From: CAZUDO01 sp964618895
GTDB lineage: Bacteria > Desulfobacterota > Binatia > DP-6
DNA length: 64,000 nucleotides
Assembly: GCA_964618895.1 (NCBI GenBank)
Contig: CAZUDO010000040.1
Coordinates: forward strand, 1-64,000
Direction of reading: 5' to 3'
In this document: positions 1 through 7,938 of the stretch, piece after piece
How positions within the stretch are numbered: position 1 is the first letter of the stretch
Layout: every line of letters begins with the position of its first letter
Notes under the pieces: model-generated
Seen by the model: the letters and a program-made list of their open reading frames with translations, nothing else
The model's database searches: none
Told to the model about the DNA's origin: nothing
Translations under genes and position numbers: made by a program

Positions 1-156
1 CCGGCCACGCTGACGACCGGCCGCGCCCCGCGGTCGCACCGGGTCACGGCAGGGACGACCGTCCCACGCCGCCGGAGAGGTCACGCTCACGCACGCGTCG
101 CGGCCTGCCGGGGACATCGATTCCTGCTCACACTCTCAGACCTGTCGAAATCGAAG

Positions 157-432
157 TTGCGGCCGGCCGTCGTGCTTGCCGAGGTGGGTCGGGGAGATCG
201 GATCCTCTGCCAGATCACGAGCAATCCGTACGGCGACCCATCGGCGATTCCCCTCGATGCGACTGCCTTCGCCCACGGGGAACTGCGCGTGGCGAGCTAC
301 GTACGGCCAGGAAAACTCTTCACGGCGAGCGACGAGCTGGTGGTCGCCGAAGTAGGGATGCTGACCACGGAGGCACTCACGCGAATCGTCAACGCAGTTG
401 TCAAGGTCCTGCGGAGCAGCTGGGTGAAGTAG
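157..432 (+). CDS. MazF/PemK-like toxin, N-terminus apparently degraded
   Basis: The 91-residue product opens with LRPAVVLAEVG and continues with ILCQITSNPYGD, the beta-strand core of PemK/MazF ribosome-associated endoribonuclease toxins. Family members normally have about 20 more N-terminal residues with a GDVVLxxFPFSDLSxSK-type start. Upstream in the same frame TLSDLSKSK can be read, but there is no ATG or GTG, and the matching GDI codons (110-118) lie in another frame. A frameshift near 118-120 or a weak TTG start at 157 would explain this. No antitoxin gene is visible; it could lie left of the window. The gene converges on the pupylation genes. It may be a decaying toxin. Confidence 0.5.
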   Translation: MRPAVVLAEVGRGDRILCQITSNPYGDPSAIPLDATAFAHGELRVASYVRPGKLFTASDELVVAEVGMLTTEALTRIVNAVVKVLRSSWVK

Positions 433-578
433 TGCTGCGCAGGCGACGAAGATCGCTCGATGTCATTCGGGCCGTGACCACCCGGGTGGCCATGGCGACC
501 GCCGCGTGGGTTGTGAGCGATCCGGCCTCCTCGATTCTCCGGCGGGAACGAGGCGTGCGACAGGACGTTGCTACCAAC

Positions 579-2225
579 TCACACCATCTCGCCGCCGGAC
601 CCCGGACGCGCCCGCCGCCCCGCCGCCCGTTGGCCGCTGCGCAGCATGCGCAGCTCGGCCTGCATGCGCGCCAGCATCCCGTCCGGCGACGCCCCGTCGT
701 CACGCTGCCACTCCTTCCACTCCCACGTGGTCGCGAACGGATCGCTCAGATCGACGCGGCGGCGCTCCTGGCGATCCCACACCCCCTGCCAGTCACAGCC
801 GTAGCGCCCGCCGTTCCCGGCCAGGTCGCGCACCAGCTGCCCGCGCAAGCGGGCACGACTGCCCGCCGGCGGCGAGTCGACGGCGCCCGCGATATCATCG
901 ACCCCGTCGACGTGCTGGGCCAGGAGCCCGGCCGCGTGGAGCGCCGTGAAGATGCCCCCCGCGCCGAGCTGGCCGAAGCGCATGTCGATCTCGAACAGCT
1001 CGCTGCGCGCGCGGAGAAACGCCGCCAGATCGTCCCAGCAGAGCCCGTTCGGACGCATGAACGCGGTCGTCAGCTCCGCCACCTGGGCGGCGATCGGGCT
1101 GTCGCGACCGAGCACCACGTCGGCCGTGAGCGGGCGGTCCCCGTTCGGGACGTTGGACAGCGCGGCGGTCAGCCGGGTGGCGACGGTGGTCCACAACGAC
1201 ACCGCTTCACGCGGGAATCCCCGTCGCCGGAGCTGATCGCCGTACAGCGCGTGCTTGATCGCCCAGTCGAGCTGGGTGGCCACCGCTCCGGCACCGCCCG
1301 TGAGCTGGTCCAGCACCGCCCGCCACCGCCGGCACACCTCGCCCGCCCACGGCGGCATAAACGGGTCGGTGGCATGGGCCTCGGCCTGGGTCAGATAGTG
1401 GCGCTGGATGGCCACCGCCGACAGGCGCGCGCCGCCCTGCGTCTCCGCCGTCGTGGTGCAGGTGGGATCGCCGGCGAAGGCGCGCATCGCGGCGAGAGGG
1501 TTGCGGAGCTGGACCGCCTCGCCGGGGCCGATGCCCGCCTCGCTCATCGCCACCACCAGGGCGGTGGTTCCCACCTTGAGCCACAGCGCCAGGTCGGAGC
1601 ACAGGGTCTCCCCGCACAGTACGTGCAGGCGGTGCGAGCCGCTGCCGCTCAGGGTCTCGTTCTTGGTGTGGAAGATGCCGCGGTGGAGCGTCGAGTCGCT
1701 CGACGTCTCCTGGCTCAGATGGATCGTCCGGGGCGAGAGCGTGAACTCCAGCCCCGGCGAGCGATTGTTGAAGCCGCCGGCGCCGGCGTACACCAGGCGC
1801 GACACCAGGTGCGGGATCAGCTGCCGCGGCAGGGTGCGCGGATCCACCCGGTGCAGGAACGACTCATGCATTCCCCACGACGTCCGGGCGCCGGAGTAGT
1901 CCACGTTGCACCGGAACACGAGCGCGCCGTGCTCGCGCGCCAGGTCGAGCAGGATGGTCTCGCCGGCGCGGACGTAGCGCACCACCTCGCCGGGGGTGGT
2001 GCACTCGGGCGTGGCGAACTCCGGATGCCCGCCGCAGTCGACGTAGAAGCGCGCCCCATTCGACAGGAAGATGCCGTGTCCGAACTCGTCGGGGAGGTGC
2101 AGCAGTCGGGTGCGCGCCCGGCAGAGGATGGCCTCGAGCACCTGCCCGGGGCGGAGCCCCGTGGCCCGCGACGCCCCGGCGCCGAGCGCGTACTCGGTCT
2201 CGACGCCGAGGAGCCGGTCGGTCAT
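579..2225 (-). CDS. pafA: PafA-like Pup ligase (Pup ligase/deamidase superfamily)
   Basis: This 548-residue protein belongs to the carboxylate-amine ligase-like family of PafA and Dop, which bind ATP and join the Pup C-terminal glutamate to lysines or reverse that link. Visible landmarks are GVETEYALG at residues 7-15 (metal-binding glutamates), FYVDCGGHPEFATPEC near 60-75 with the nucleophile-equivalent Asp63, LKVGTTALVV, and GGARLSAVAIQRHYLTQ, which matches PafA better than Dop. The family usually runs to about 450-550 residues. It is the last gene of the run. Its start lies 3 bp beyond the pup stop, and its ribosome site is inside the pup coding end. PafA rather than Dop function is inferred from motif resemblance only. 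Confidence 0.85.
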   Translation of the reverse strand: MTDRLLGVETEYALGAGASRATGLRPGQVLEAILCRARTRLLHLPDEFGHGIFLSNGARFYVDCGGHPEFATPECTTPGEVVRYVRAGETILLDLAREHGALVFRCNVDYSGARTSWGMHESFLHRVDPRTLPRQLIPHLVSRLVYAGAGGFNNRSPGLEFTLSPRTIHLSQETSSDSTLHRGIFHTKNETLSGSGSHRLHVLCGETLCSDLALWLKVGTTALVVAMSEAGIGPGEAVQLRNPLAAMRAFAGDPTCTTTAETQGGARLSAVAIQRHYLTQAEAHATDPFMPPWAGEVCRRWRAVLDQLTGGAGAVATQLDWAIKHALYGDQLRRRGFPREAVSLWTTVATRLTAALSNVPNGDRPLTADVVLGRDSPIAAQVAELTTAFMRPNGLCWDDLAAFLRARSELFEIDMRFGQLGAGGIFTALHAAGLLAQHVDGVDDIAGAVDSPPAGSRARLRGQLVRDLAGNGGRYGCDWQGVWDRQERRRVDLSDPFATTWEWKEWQRDDGASPDGMLARMQAELRMLRSGQRAAGRRARPGSGGEMV

Positions 2226-2228
2226 CGC

Positions 2229-2417
2229 CTACTGCCCTCCCTCCTGCTTGTTGGCGGCCAGGAACGCCGTGCTGTCGGTCGACATGCCGCGCCGGATGGC
2301 CTCGTCGCCGATGGTCAGCAGGTGCTCGCCGCGCTCCCGCACGTCGGGCGCTCCCCCCGAAGCGGCGGGCGGCGTGATGTGCTCCTCGGGGTCGTGGTTG
2401 CGTTCTCGAGATCGCAT
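2229..2417 (-). CDS. pup: Pup-like small protein modifier ending GGQ
   Basis: A 62-residue, hydrophilic, probably disordered protein whose last residues are TAFLAANKQEGGQ. Pup proteins are about 60-70 residues, unstructured, and end in GGE or GGQ; a terminal Gln must be deamidated by Dop before PafA can ligate it. The C-terminal helix-like stretch around DSTAFLAANKQ resembles the PafA/Mpa-binding half of Pup, while the N-terminal half is proline- and glycine-rich and unlike actinobacterial Pup. A strong AGGAGGG ribosome site precedes the ATG. Its place between Dop-like and PafA-like genes makes the assignment firm despite the short length. Confidence 0.88.
   Translation of the reverse strand: MRSRERNHDPEEHITPPAASGGAPDVRERGEHLLTIGDEAIRRGMSTDSTAFLAANKQEGGQ
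2235..2243 (-). promoter_or_regulatory. pafA ribosome binding site embedded in the pup tail codons
   Basis: The GAG GGA GGG codons for Glu-Gly-Gly of the Pup tail form a near-ideal Shine-Dalgarno sequence, 9 nt before the pafA ATG at 2225. The same nucleotides thus encode the conserved modifier terminus and recruit ribosomes for the ligase, giving tight translational coupling. Confidence 0.6.
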
Positions 2418-2437
2418 GGGTCCCTCCTCATGATGTG

Positions 2438-4069
2438 TTAGTCGCGGTCGCGGTCATGGCCGTTGGTCCGGGTCCACGGATCGCGCGACGGCGCGTATGC
2501 CCGGCTCCAGTCGTACAACGTCGGCACCGTATCGATCGCCGACGGCGGCGCGCCGAGCGCATCCAGGACGTCGTCCACCGTGGTCGCCGCCTGGATGACG
2601 CCGTCGGTGGCGGCCTTGGTGAAGCCGAGCGGATCGTCGAGGGTGAGCGTCCGGAGTGTCGGCCAGTAGCCACGGCCGGCCTTCCGGAAGCGCATCCGGT
2701 CCCAGTCGACGTCATGAACGCCCTCGGTGCCGGCGATGCGCAGCAACATGGCGCGCGTCCAGGCGCGGGTGTCCTCGGGCGGTTGGTGGACGAAGTGCGC
2801 GATGCGCGCCTCGGGCACGAGCCGCTCCACCGCGTCCGCCTGCTCGTACGCCCAGTAGAGGCCCTCTGCCGGATCGAGGCTGCCGTACAGATGGTCGAGG
2901 TGCTTGATCTCGGGGGCGTCCCAGGTGAGCCCGGGGCGTTGCTGGAGCGCGCGCTGCAGGATGTGCTGTTTGAGGACCCAGTCGAGGCGCCCGACCAGCG
3001 CCGGCAGGTCGCCGGCGCGCAGCTTGAGCAGCGTGTCCTGCCACAGGGCGAGGAGGTCGCCGACGCGCGGCACGATGCCGTCGAACCCGCCACGCGCCGC
3101 GAAGCGCTGGGCCTCCTCCAGGAAGCGGAGCTGCAGCTCGACGGCGGTCAGCTGCTTGCCTGACGCCAGGCGGGCACGCGCCCGCAGCGTCGGATCGTGA
3201 CTCCACTGCACGACCGCGGCCACCGGATCGTCGAGCAGCAGGTCCGGGTTGATGCGCTCGGCTTCGAGCAGGGCGAGCATCATCTGCATGGTGCCGACCT
3301 TGAGCAACGAGCTGCCGTGGCAGAGCGTGTTGTCGAAGAAGATGCAGTGCAGGCGGGCCGTCCTCCGCCATGCGCCGCACAGGGCCTCGTCGCGGCTGTT
3401 GACGATCGGCCGCCGGGAGGTCGTCTGCAGGCCGGTCAGGGTCTCGAAGAAGTCGGCACGCTGCGCGAGCTGATACGCCACCGCCGGCGCGCCGTTCTCG
3501 GCGCCCACCTTGCCCTGGCCGGTGATCACGATGCTCGATACTTGGAAGGCCGCCAGATAGAGCAGGTGGTGCAGCTTGCGCTCGAACAGGTTGTCCCACG
3601 CCCGGCGCGTGATCAGGAAGTTCAGATGGCTGCCGTACGAGTGGCCGTGTCCGTCGCTGTTGTTCACCAGCACGTGGATGGTCTGGCCGGCGGGCAGCCG
3701 GGCGGTGGCCGCCTCCTGGGCGCGCCGTGCGATGCGCAGCATCGCATGCCAGGCCGCGACGTGGTCGTAGGCGCTCACGACCTCGGGCAGGCAGCACTCG
3801 AGATGGTCCAGATCGATGTAGAAGCAGCCGCCGTTGCTGCTGAGATACTTCCGGCCCCAGTCCTGCGGGTCGTAGCCGGCGCTGCGGCGCGGCCCGCCGC
3901 CGTCGCGCTCGGTGTACGGCGCGGCGATCTCGCCGAGGAGCGCACGCGACGCCTCGCGCCCCGTGCCGTCGAGACGCTCCAGCCCGAGGACGAAGTTGCC
4001 GAGCTCGATGTCGGCGCCGCACAGCTTCGGCAGGCGCTCGCCGCGGGTGTCCGTGGGCTCACGCGGCAT
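2438..4069 (-). CDS. dop: Dop-like depupylase/deamidase
   Basis: A 543-residue paralogue of the PafA-like protein. Dop-type landmarks are NSDGHGHSYGSHLNFL, KVGAENGAPAVAYQLAQRAD, RPIVNSRDEAL, SHDPTLRARARLASGKQLT and QPPEDTRAW, which line up with Dop rather than PafA. FYIDLDHLE (Asp86) sits where the catalytic aspartate is expected. The N-terminal metal motif is CGADIELGNF instead of GxExEYG, so the first glutamate is replaced by Asp. Dop deamidates Pup-Gln and removes Pup from targets. The ATG at 4069 overlaps the ATPase stop by 11 bp; a longer upstream ATG at 4117 has no support. It lies 20 bp upstream of pup. Confidence 0.8.
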   Translation of the reverse strand: MPREPTDTRGERLPKLCGADIELGNFVLGLERLDGTGREASRALLGEIAAPYTERDGGGPRRSAGYDPQDWGRKYLSSNGGCFYIDLDHLECCLPEVVSAYDHVAAWHAMLRIARRAQEAATARLPAGQTIHVLVNNSDGHGHSYGSHLNFLITRRAWDNLFERKLHHLLYLAAFQVSSIVITGQGKVGAENGAPAVAYQLAQRADFFETLTGLQTTSRRPIVNSRDEALCGAWRRTARLHCIFFDNTLCHGSSLLKVGTMQMMLALLEAERINPDLLLDDPVAAVVQWSHDPTLRARARLASGKQLTAVELQLRFLEEAQRFAARGGFDGIVPRVGDLLALWQDTLLKLRAGDLPALVGRLDWVLKQHILQRALQQRPGLTWDAPEIKHLDHLYGSLDPAEGLYWAYEQADAVERLVPEARIAHFVHQPPEDTRAWTRAMLLRIAGTEGVHDVDWDRMRFRKAGRGYWPTLRTLTLDDPLGFTKAATDGVIQAATTVDDVLDALGAPPSAIDTVPTLYDWSRAYAPSRDPWTRTNGHDRDRD

Positions 4070-5705
4070 GGCGGTACCGGTGCGGGCGCACCACCTTGCG
4101 CACCACGGGCTCGACACTGACCACGTCCACGTCCTGGGGCAGATCGGGGAGATAGTCGTGCACGTTGCGGCGGCTCAGTGTCGACGCCAGGCGCTCGATC
4201 GCGTCGCCCACCGCCTGCTCCATGTCGGCCACCCGCAGCCCCACCTCGCCCCCGCGCACGTCGCGCACGAACGCCGCCTGGCAGGCGGCGCGACACACCT
4301 GGGCGAACAGGCGCCCGCTGGCCAGCTCGCGGGCCACCACCGTGCGCGTCTTCCCGTCGCGGAAGCGCAGCGTGCACAGCGCATTGTCGCCATTCGGGCT
4401 GTAGAAGCGCGACACCGCCGTGTCCACGATCTGGTCGCGGTCGCCGTGCAGCGGCACGGTCGCCGGCAGGTGGATGTCGAAGATGCCCCGCGCCCCGCGC
4501 AGGTCCGGACGGCGGACCGTGATCTCGATGTCGGACAGCCGCTCGAGCAGCGCCGGATCGACCAGGTCCTTACGGTTGGTGGCCGCGATGATCGCGATGC
4601 CGCTGCGCTCGCTGAAGCCGTCCAGCTCGGCCAGCAGCGCCGCCAGGAACTTGTCACCGTGCTGGCTGCCGGCCCCGCCGCGAATGCGGCCGACAGCCTC
4701 GATCTCGTCCAGGAAGAGGATCGCGCACCCGTCCGCCTCCTCGCTGAGCGCCCGGAAGCAGTTGCGGATGTTCTGCTGCGTCTCGCCCACCCAGGGCGAC
4801 TCCCACTCGGCCGGCTTGACCACCCCGAAGCGGCAGCGCCGGCCGCCGAGGCGCGCCACCTCGGCCGCCACCACCCGCGCCATGAGCGTCTTGCCGCACC
4901 CGGGCGGTCCCACCATGAGCACCGAACGCCGCGCCCCGAGACCGTAGCGCGCGGCCTTCTCCGGCGCGACCAGGCTGGCCGTCAGCGCCGCCAACAGCGC
5001 CTCCAGGTTGGCCTCCTGGCCGCCCACCAGGGCACGGCTCACGGCCGGCACCTCGTCGAGCAGGAAGCGGCGCCCGGCGGCCATCTCGATCTTCTCGAAC
5101 GCCATCCAGGCGGCCCGGTCCCAGCGCACCTGATCGCCGCTCTTGAGCGCCGCGACGGGCAGCGTCGCGGCCGCATCGACCACCACTTCCTCGTCGCGCC
5201 AGCGCAGTACACAGCGGCCGTCGCCGGTGGCGCGCTCGAAGAAGGCGGTCTCGCCGCACTGGGGCGTGCCGTACGGGGAGCGACCGGCCACCACGGTGCC
5301 GTCCTTGCCGAGGAAGATCTCCTCGCCGACCATCAGGGTGTCGAGGTCGACGCCGGCCGCCGCCGCCACCACGTGGCGCGCGCCGTTGTGCAGGACCATC
5401 GCGCGGGTGCCGAGCTCGGTCGGCACCGCACGCAGGAAGAGCGCCGGATGCCAGGGCGGCGAGGCCTGGTCGTCCAGCATCTGACGCAGCTCGTGCTGCA
5501 CCGCCTGGGCCGTTTCGAGCCCGCGCGTCATGCGGCCCAGCCGGTCGAACAGGACGGCGTCGAGCTGCCGGCCGCCGTCGCGCGCCATCGCGCGCACCGA
5601 GCGCGCGATCTCGACCTTGCGCTCGAGGTCCGGCGCGCCCTCGCCGGTGGCGAGCAGGTCGTCCAGGAATGGGATGTCAGCTTCCGGCGGCGGCGTGCCT
5701 GGCAT
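4059..5705 (-). CDS. mpa: Mpa/ARC-type AAA+ ATPase (proteasomal ATPase-like unfoldase)
   Basis: A 548-residue AAA+ protein with the ARC/Mpa layout: a helical, coiled-coil-prone N-terminus (about 25-80), two OB-like segments (about 85-200, containing VGEEIFLGKDGTVV), then one AAA module with Walker A GPPGCGKT (266-273), Walker B ILFLDEIE (329-336) and sensor-1 AATNRKD. The region after the AAA core also follows Mpa. Mpa hexamers bind pupylated proteins and thread them into the 20S proteasome. Here the C-terminus ends HRYRHAA, without the GQYL/HbYX docking tail. GGGAGGA ahead of the ATG at 5705 fixes the start, 29 bp inside the JAMM gene end. Confidence 0.85.
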   Translation of the reverse strand: MPGTPPPEADIPFLDDLLATGEGAPDLERKVEIARSVRAMARDGGRQLDAVLFDRLGRMTRGLETAQAVQHELRQMLDDQASPPWHPALFLRAVPTELGTRAMVLHNGARHVVAAAAGVDLDTLMVGEEIFLGKDGTVVAGRSPYGTPQCGETAFFERATGDGRCVLRWRDEEVVVDAAATLPVAALKSGDQVRWDRAAWMAFEKIEMAAGRRFLLDEVPAVSRALVGGQEANLEALLAALTASLVAPEKAARYGLGARRSVLMVGPPGCGKTLMARVVAAEVARLGGRRCRFGVVKPAEWESPWVGETQQNIRNCFRALSEEADGCAILFLDEIEAVGRIRGGAGSQHGDKFLAALLAELDGFSERSGIAIIAATNRKDLVDPALLERLSDIEITVRRPDLRGARGIFDIHLPATVPLHGDRDQIVDTAVSRFYSPNGDNALCTLRFRDGKTRTVVARELASGRLFAQVCRAACQAAFVRDVRGGEVGLRVADMEQAVGDAIERLASTLSRRNVHDYLPDLPQDVDVVSVEPVVRKVVRPHRYRHAA

Positions 5706-6753
5706 GTGTCGATCCTCCCTCATGGGTTCGGAGCACGTGAACGGGGCGGGCGCTGACCATCCCCTGCCTCCAGCCGAACGCCGACCAGGTGAGCCCGGTG
5801 GCGGTGCTGTCACTGATCAGCAGCGCGATCTGATACGCGGATGGAAAGCAGGTGGCGTGCAGGTGTACGTCCTCGGCACTGAAGAACGGGCTGGCGGCGG
5901 TGCAGCGGGCGCGGCGCTCCGGCGGACACCCGCGCAGGCGGCAGAAATCCGGGTGCAGATGCCACCACCCCAGCATGAGTTCGTCGAGCCGCCGGAGCGC
6001 GAGGGCCGCGTGCACAGCCGCCCAGGTGTCGGCCGTGAAGGTCAGCTTGTTCGCCTGCGAGCGGGTGTGGGGGGCAGGAATCTGCGCCGTGATCTCCACA
6101 AAGATCTCCGGCACCCCCCCGTCGCTCGGGGCGCAGTCACGGTGCAGCTTCCCCACCAGCACGCCGCCGGTCTCCACGTCGCCCGCCGCCCGCGCCAGGG
6201 CCATGGCTTCGTCCAGCACCCGTTGGGGCAGAAACACCGGCAGGCCGCCGGACTCCCCGTCGGTCACCGTCCCGGCCCCCGCCAGGAACGCCGGCAGCGG
6301 CGCGTCGTCGAGCGGCAGGGGCTGCGTGACCTCTTCCACCTGGAACCCCTCGACCTCCGGCTCGGCCGGACTCCCGGCCGGCGACGCCGGATACGCGCTC
6401 AGCACGTACCGGAACACCTCGCCCGCCTGCAGCACGCCCTCTGCGACCAGACCGGCCGACGCCTGCTGCACCAGGCTCCGGAGATAGGCCTTCGGAATCT
6501 CGCGCGACACCTCGCCAGCCCCGCCGGCGGGAATGGCGACACGGAATGCCGCCACGTAGGGCTCGCCGGTCCGCCCGTCCCACACCGGCTCGACCCCCCC
6601 GGGCACGGTGGCGAGGACGGGGGGGAGTCGTCCCTCCCGGATGCCCTCGAACCGTGTCCAGGCGAGCGCCGGCCCCCAGTCGGGGGTCACCACCCGGCGG
6701 CCGAGCGCGCGCCCGTCCTCGGCCAGGAACTCGATGACGTACTGATAGCCCAT
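5677..6753 (-). CDS. JAMM/JAB-domain metallopeptidase (Ubl deconjugase/processor)
   Basis: A 358-residue protein with a C-terminal JAMM zinc peptidase. The metal site is complete: Glu194 in ETGGVLVG, His265 and His267 in WWHLHPDF, and Ser292/Asp295 in FFSAEDVH. JAMM enzymes cut isopeptide bonds or trim ubiquitin-like precursors. Between the HxH and the Ser-Asp there is an insertion with three cysteines (FCRLRGC and RARC), possibly a small metal knuckle. The first 160 residues form a separate domain, with strand-like stretches and VEEVTQPLPLDDAPLPAFL, that I do not recognise. It starts 17 bp after the Ubl gene and overlaps the ATPase start, so it belongs to the same transcript. Confidence 0.82.
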   Translation of the reverse strand: MGYQYVIEFLAEDGRALGRRVVTPDWGPALAWTRFEGIREGRLPPVLATVPGGVEPVWDGRTGEPYVAAFRVAIPAGGAGEVSREIPKAYLRSLVQQASAGLVAEGVLQAGEVFRYVLSAYPASPAGSPAEPEVEGFQVEEVTQPLPLDDAPLPAFLAGAGTVTDGESGGLPVFLPQRVLDEAMALARAAGDVETGGVLVGKLHRDCAPSDGGVPEIFVEITAQIPAPHTRSQANKLTFTADTWAAVHAALALRRLDELMLGWWHLHPDFCRLRGCPPERRARCTAASPFFSAEDVHLHATCFPSAYQIALLISDSTATGLTWSAFGWRQGMVSARPVHVLRTHEGGSTHARHAAAGS

Positions 6754-6770
6754 GCTCGGCTACCCCATGC

Positions 6771-7055
6771 TCAGCCGGCGTCGATGTTGGGCGTGAGCAC
6801 GATCTCGTCGTCCTCGCGCAACGCATCGCCCACCGTCTCGCCGCCGTTCAGGTGACGCCCCTCGCGGTTCAGCCGCGCCTGGTAGTTGAGCGGGTGCCCC
6901 TCCACGTCGTTCCGGGAGAGGCCCATCTTGGCGATCAGCCCCTGCACGAACTCGGCGATGGTGAGCGAGGCGGACACCGCCGACGCGCGCACCGTCTTCT
7001 GCCCGGTCACGTCGCTCACGCGGAGCCCGAGTGCCACTGCTGCTGCCTGTGCCAT
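6771..7055 (-). CDS. Ubiquitin-like modifier protein
   Basis: A 94-residue protein with a beta-grasp pattern: strand, LTIAEFVQGLIAKMGL helix, PLNYQARLNREGRHLNGGE and a final TVGDALREDDEIVLTPNIDAG. The GDxLxxGDxIxLxP-type ending is typical of YukD/prokaryotic ubiquitin-like proteins. The chain ends in a single Gly after Ala, not Gly-Gly, so it could be adenylated directly by the E1 without trimming. It lies between the CesT-like gene (1 bp gap) and the JAMM gene (17 bp), with E2 and E1 just upstream. Role as a protein tag is inferred from this context; a sulfur-carrier role is the alternative. Confidence 0.82.
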   Translation of the reverse strand: MAQAAAVALGLRVSDVTGQKTVRASAVSASLTIAEFVQGLIAKMGLSRNDVEGHPLNYQARLNREGRHLNGGETVGDALREDDEIVLTPNIDAG

Positions 7056-7056
7056 G

Positions 7057-7938
7057 CTAGTCCTCCTTCTGCTGGGTGGTGATGTTGTTGTGTGGCCATT
7101 GCGTCAGGTACGCCTGCGCCACGCCCTCGTCGCACTGCAGGACGGCCGCCTCCCGGCTGGCCAGCCGGCACGCGACCGACAGCGCCGCACACGCGTGCGA
7201 CAGCTCGGTCGGGTGCGGCGCGCTGCCGAACACGACCTCGAAGTGCGGCGCCGCGCCGTCGCCCGGCTCGAGCGCGGCCCGCACCATGCGGACGACGCTG
7301 CCCACGCGCACCAGCAGGAGCCCGAGGGCCTCCTCGCAGACCGACGACACCGGCCCGCCACCGGTGGCCAGGGCATCCACGACCGGAGTCGCAACGGCGA
7401 CGCTGCCATCGGCACGCCGGGCGATCGTGGCCTGATGGAACGCGCCGGGCACGTCGAGCTCGACCGCGAGCGTGCCGCCGTCGCGCTCGACCACGGGCCA
7501 CGGCGTCTGCCCGCACAGCGCCGCCAGCGAGACGCCGCTGCTGGCGGCGCCGTCTGGCGCCGGCTCGGGACCGTACGCCACCAGGCGCTGCGCCGCCTCC
7601 AACCCGGTGCAGGCCTCGACGATCCGCCGCCCGACGTCGATGTCCTGGTCGAGGGGCACCTCGGCCCGGACCCGGGCCGCGGACGCCGGCGCGCGGACGA
7701 CGAACCGCGCCCCGCCGGCGAGGGTCGCGTTCCAGGCCAGCCAGTCCCACGGGCGCGCGGCCGCGGCCGGCCCGGCGGCGAGCGTAGCGTCGAACACCAG
7801 CCAGCCGTCATCGACGCGTGCCCCGGCCGCGAGCGTCACGCCGTTCTGGATCGCGAACGCCCACCGGCCCGTCCCCAGCGCGTCGACCCGGGTCGCGCGC
7901 TTGGTCAAGGCGGTCACGATCGTGAGCTCGGGCGTCAT
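7057..7938 (-). CDS. CesT-like (type III chaperone-like) protein of the Ubl operon
   Basis: A 293-residue protein of unknown function. It appears to hold two similar halves, each with a pattern resembling CesT/type III secretion chaperone folds: GRWAFAIQNGVTLAAGARVDDGWLVFD in the first (given in part) and LGLLLVRVGSVVRMVRA with HACAALSVACRLASREAAVLQ in the second. No type III secretion genes are nearby. The ATG at 7938 overlaps the E2 stop by 4 bp, and its own stop is 1 bp before the Ubl gene, so it is co-translated with the conjugation enzymes. It might bind or present targets or the Ubl; this is inference. Confidence 0.6.
   Translation of the reverse strand: MTPELTIVTALTKRATRVDALGTGRWAFAIQNGVTLAAGARVDDGWLVFDATLAAGPAAAARPWDWLAWNATLAGGARFVVRAPASAARVRAEVPLDQDIDVGRRIVEACTGLEAAQRLVAYGPEPAPDGAASSGVSLAALCGQTPWPVVERDGGTLAVELDVPGAFHQATIARRADGSVAVATPVVDALATGGGPVSSVCEEALGLLLVRVGSVVRMVRAALEPGDGAAPHFEVVFGSAPHPTELSHACAALSVACRLASREAAVLQCDEGVAQAYLTQWPHNNITTQQKED

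Noticed and set aside
432..2441. Long plus-strand frame opposite the PafA-like gene
   Set aside because: It is Arg/Pro/His-rich with no motif, and mirrors the minus-strand gene, as expected for antisense frames in very GC-rich DNA.
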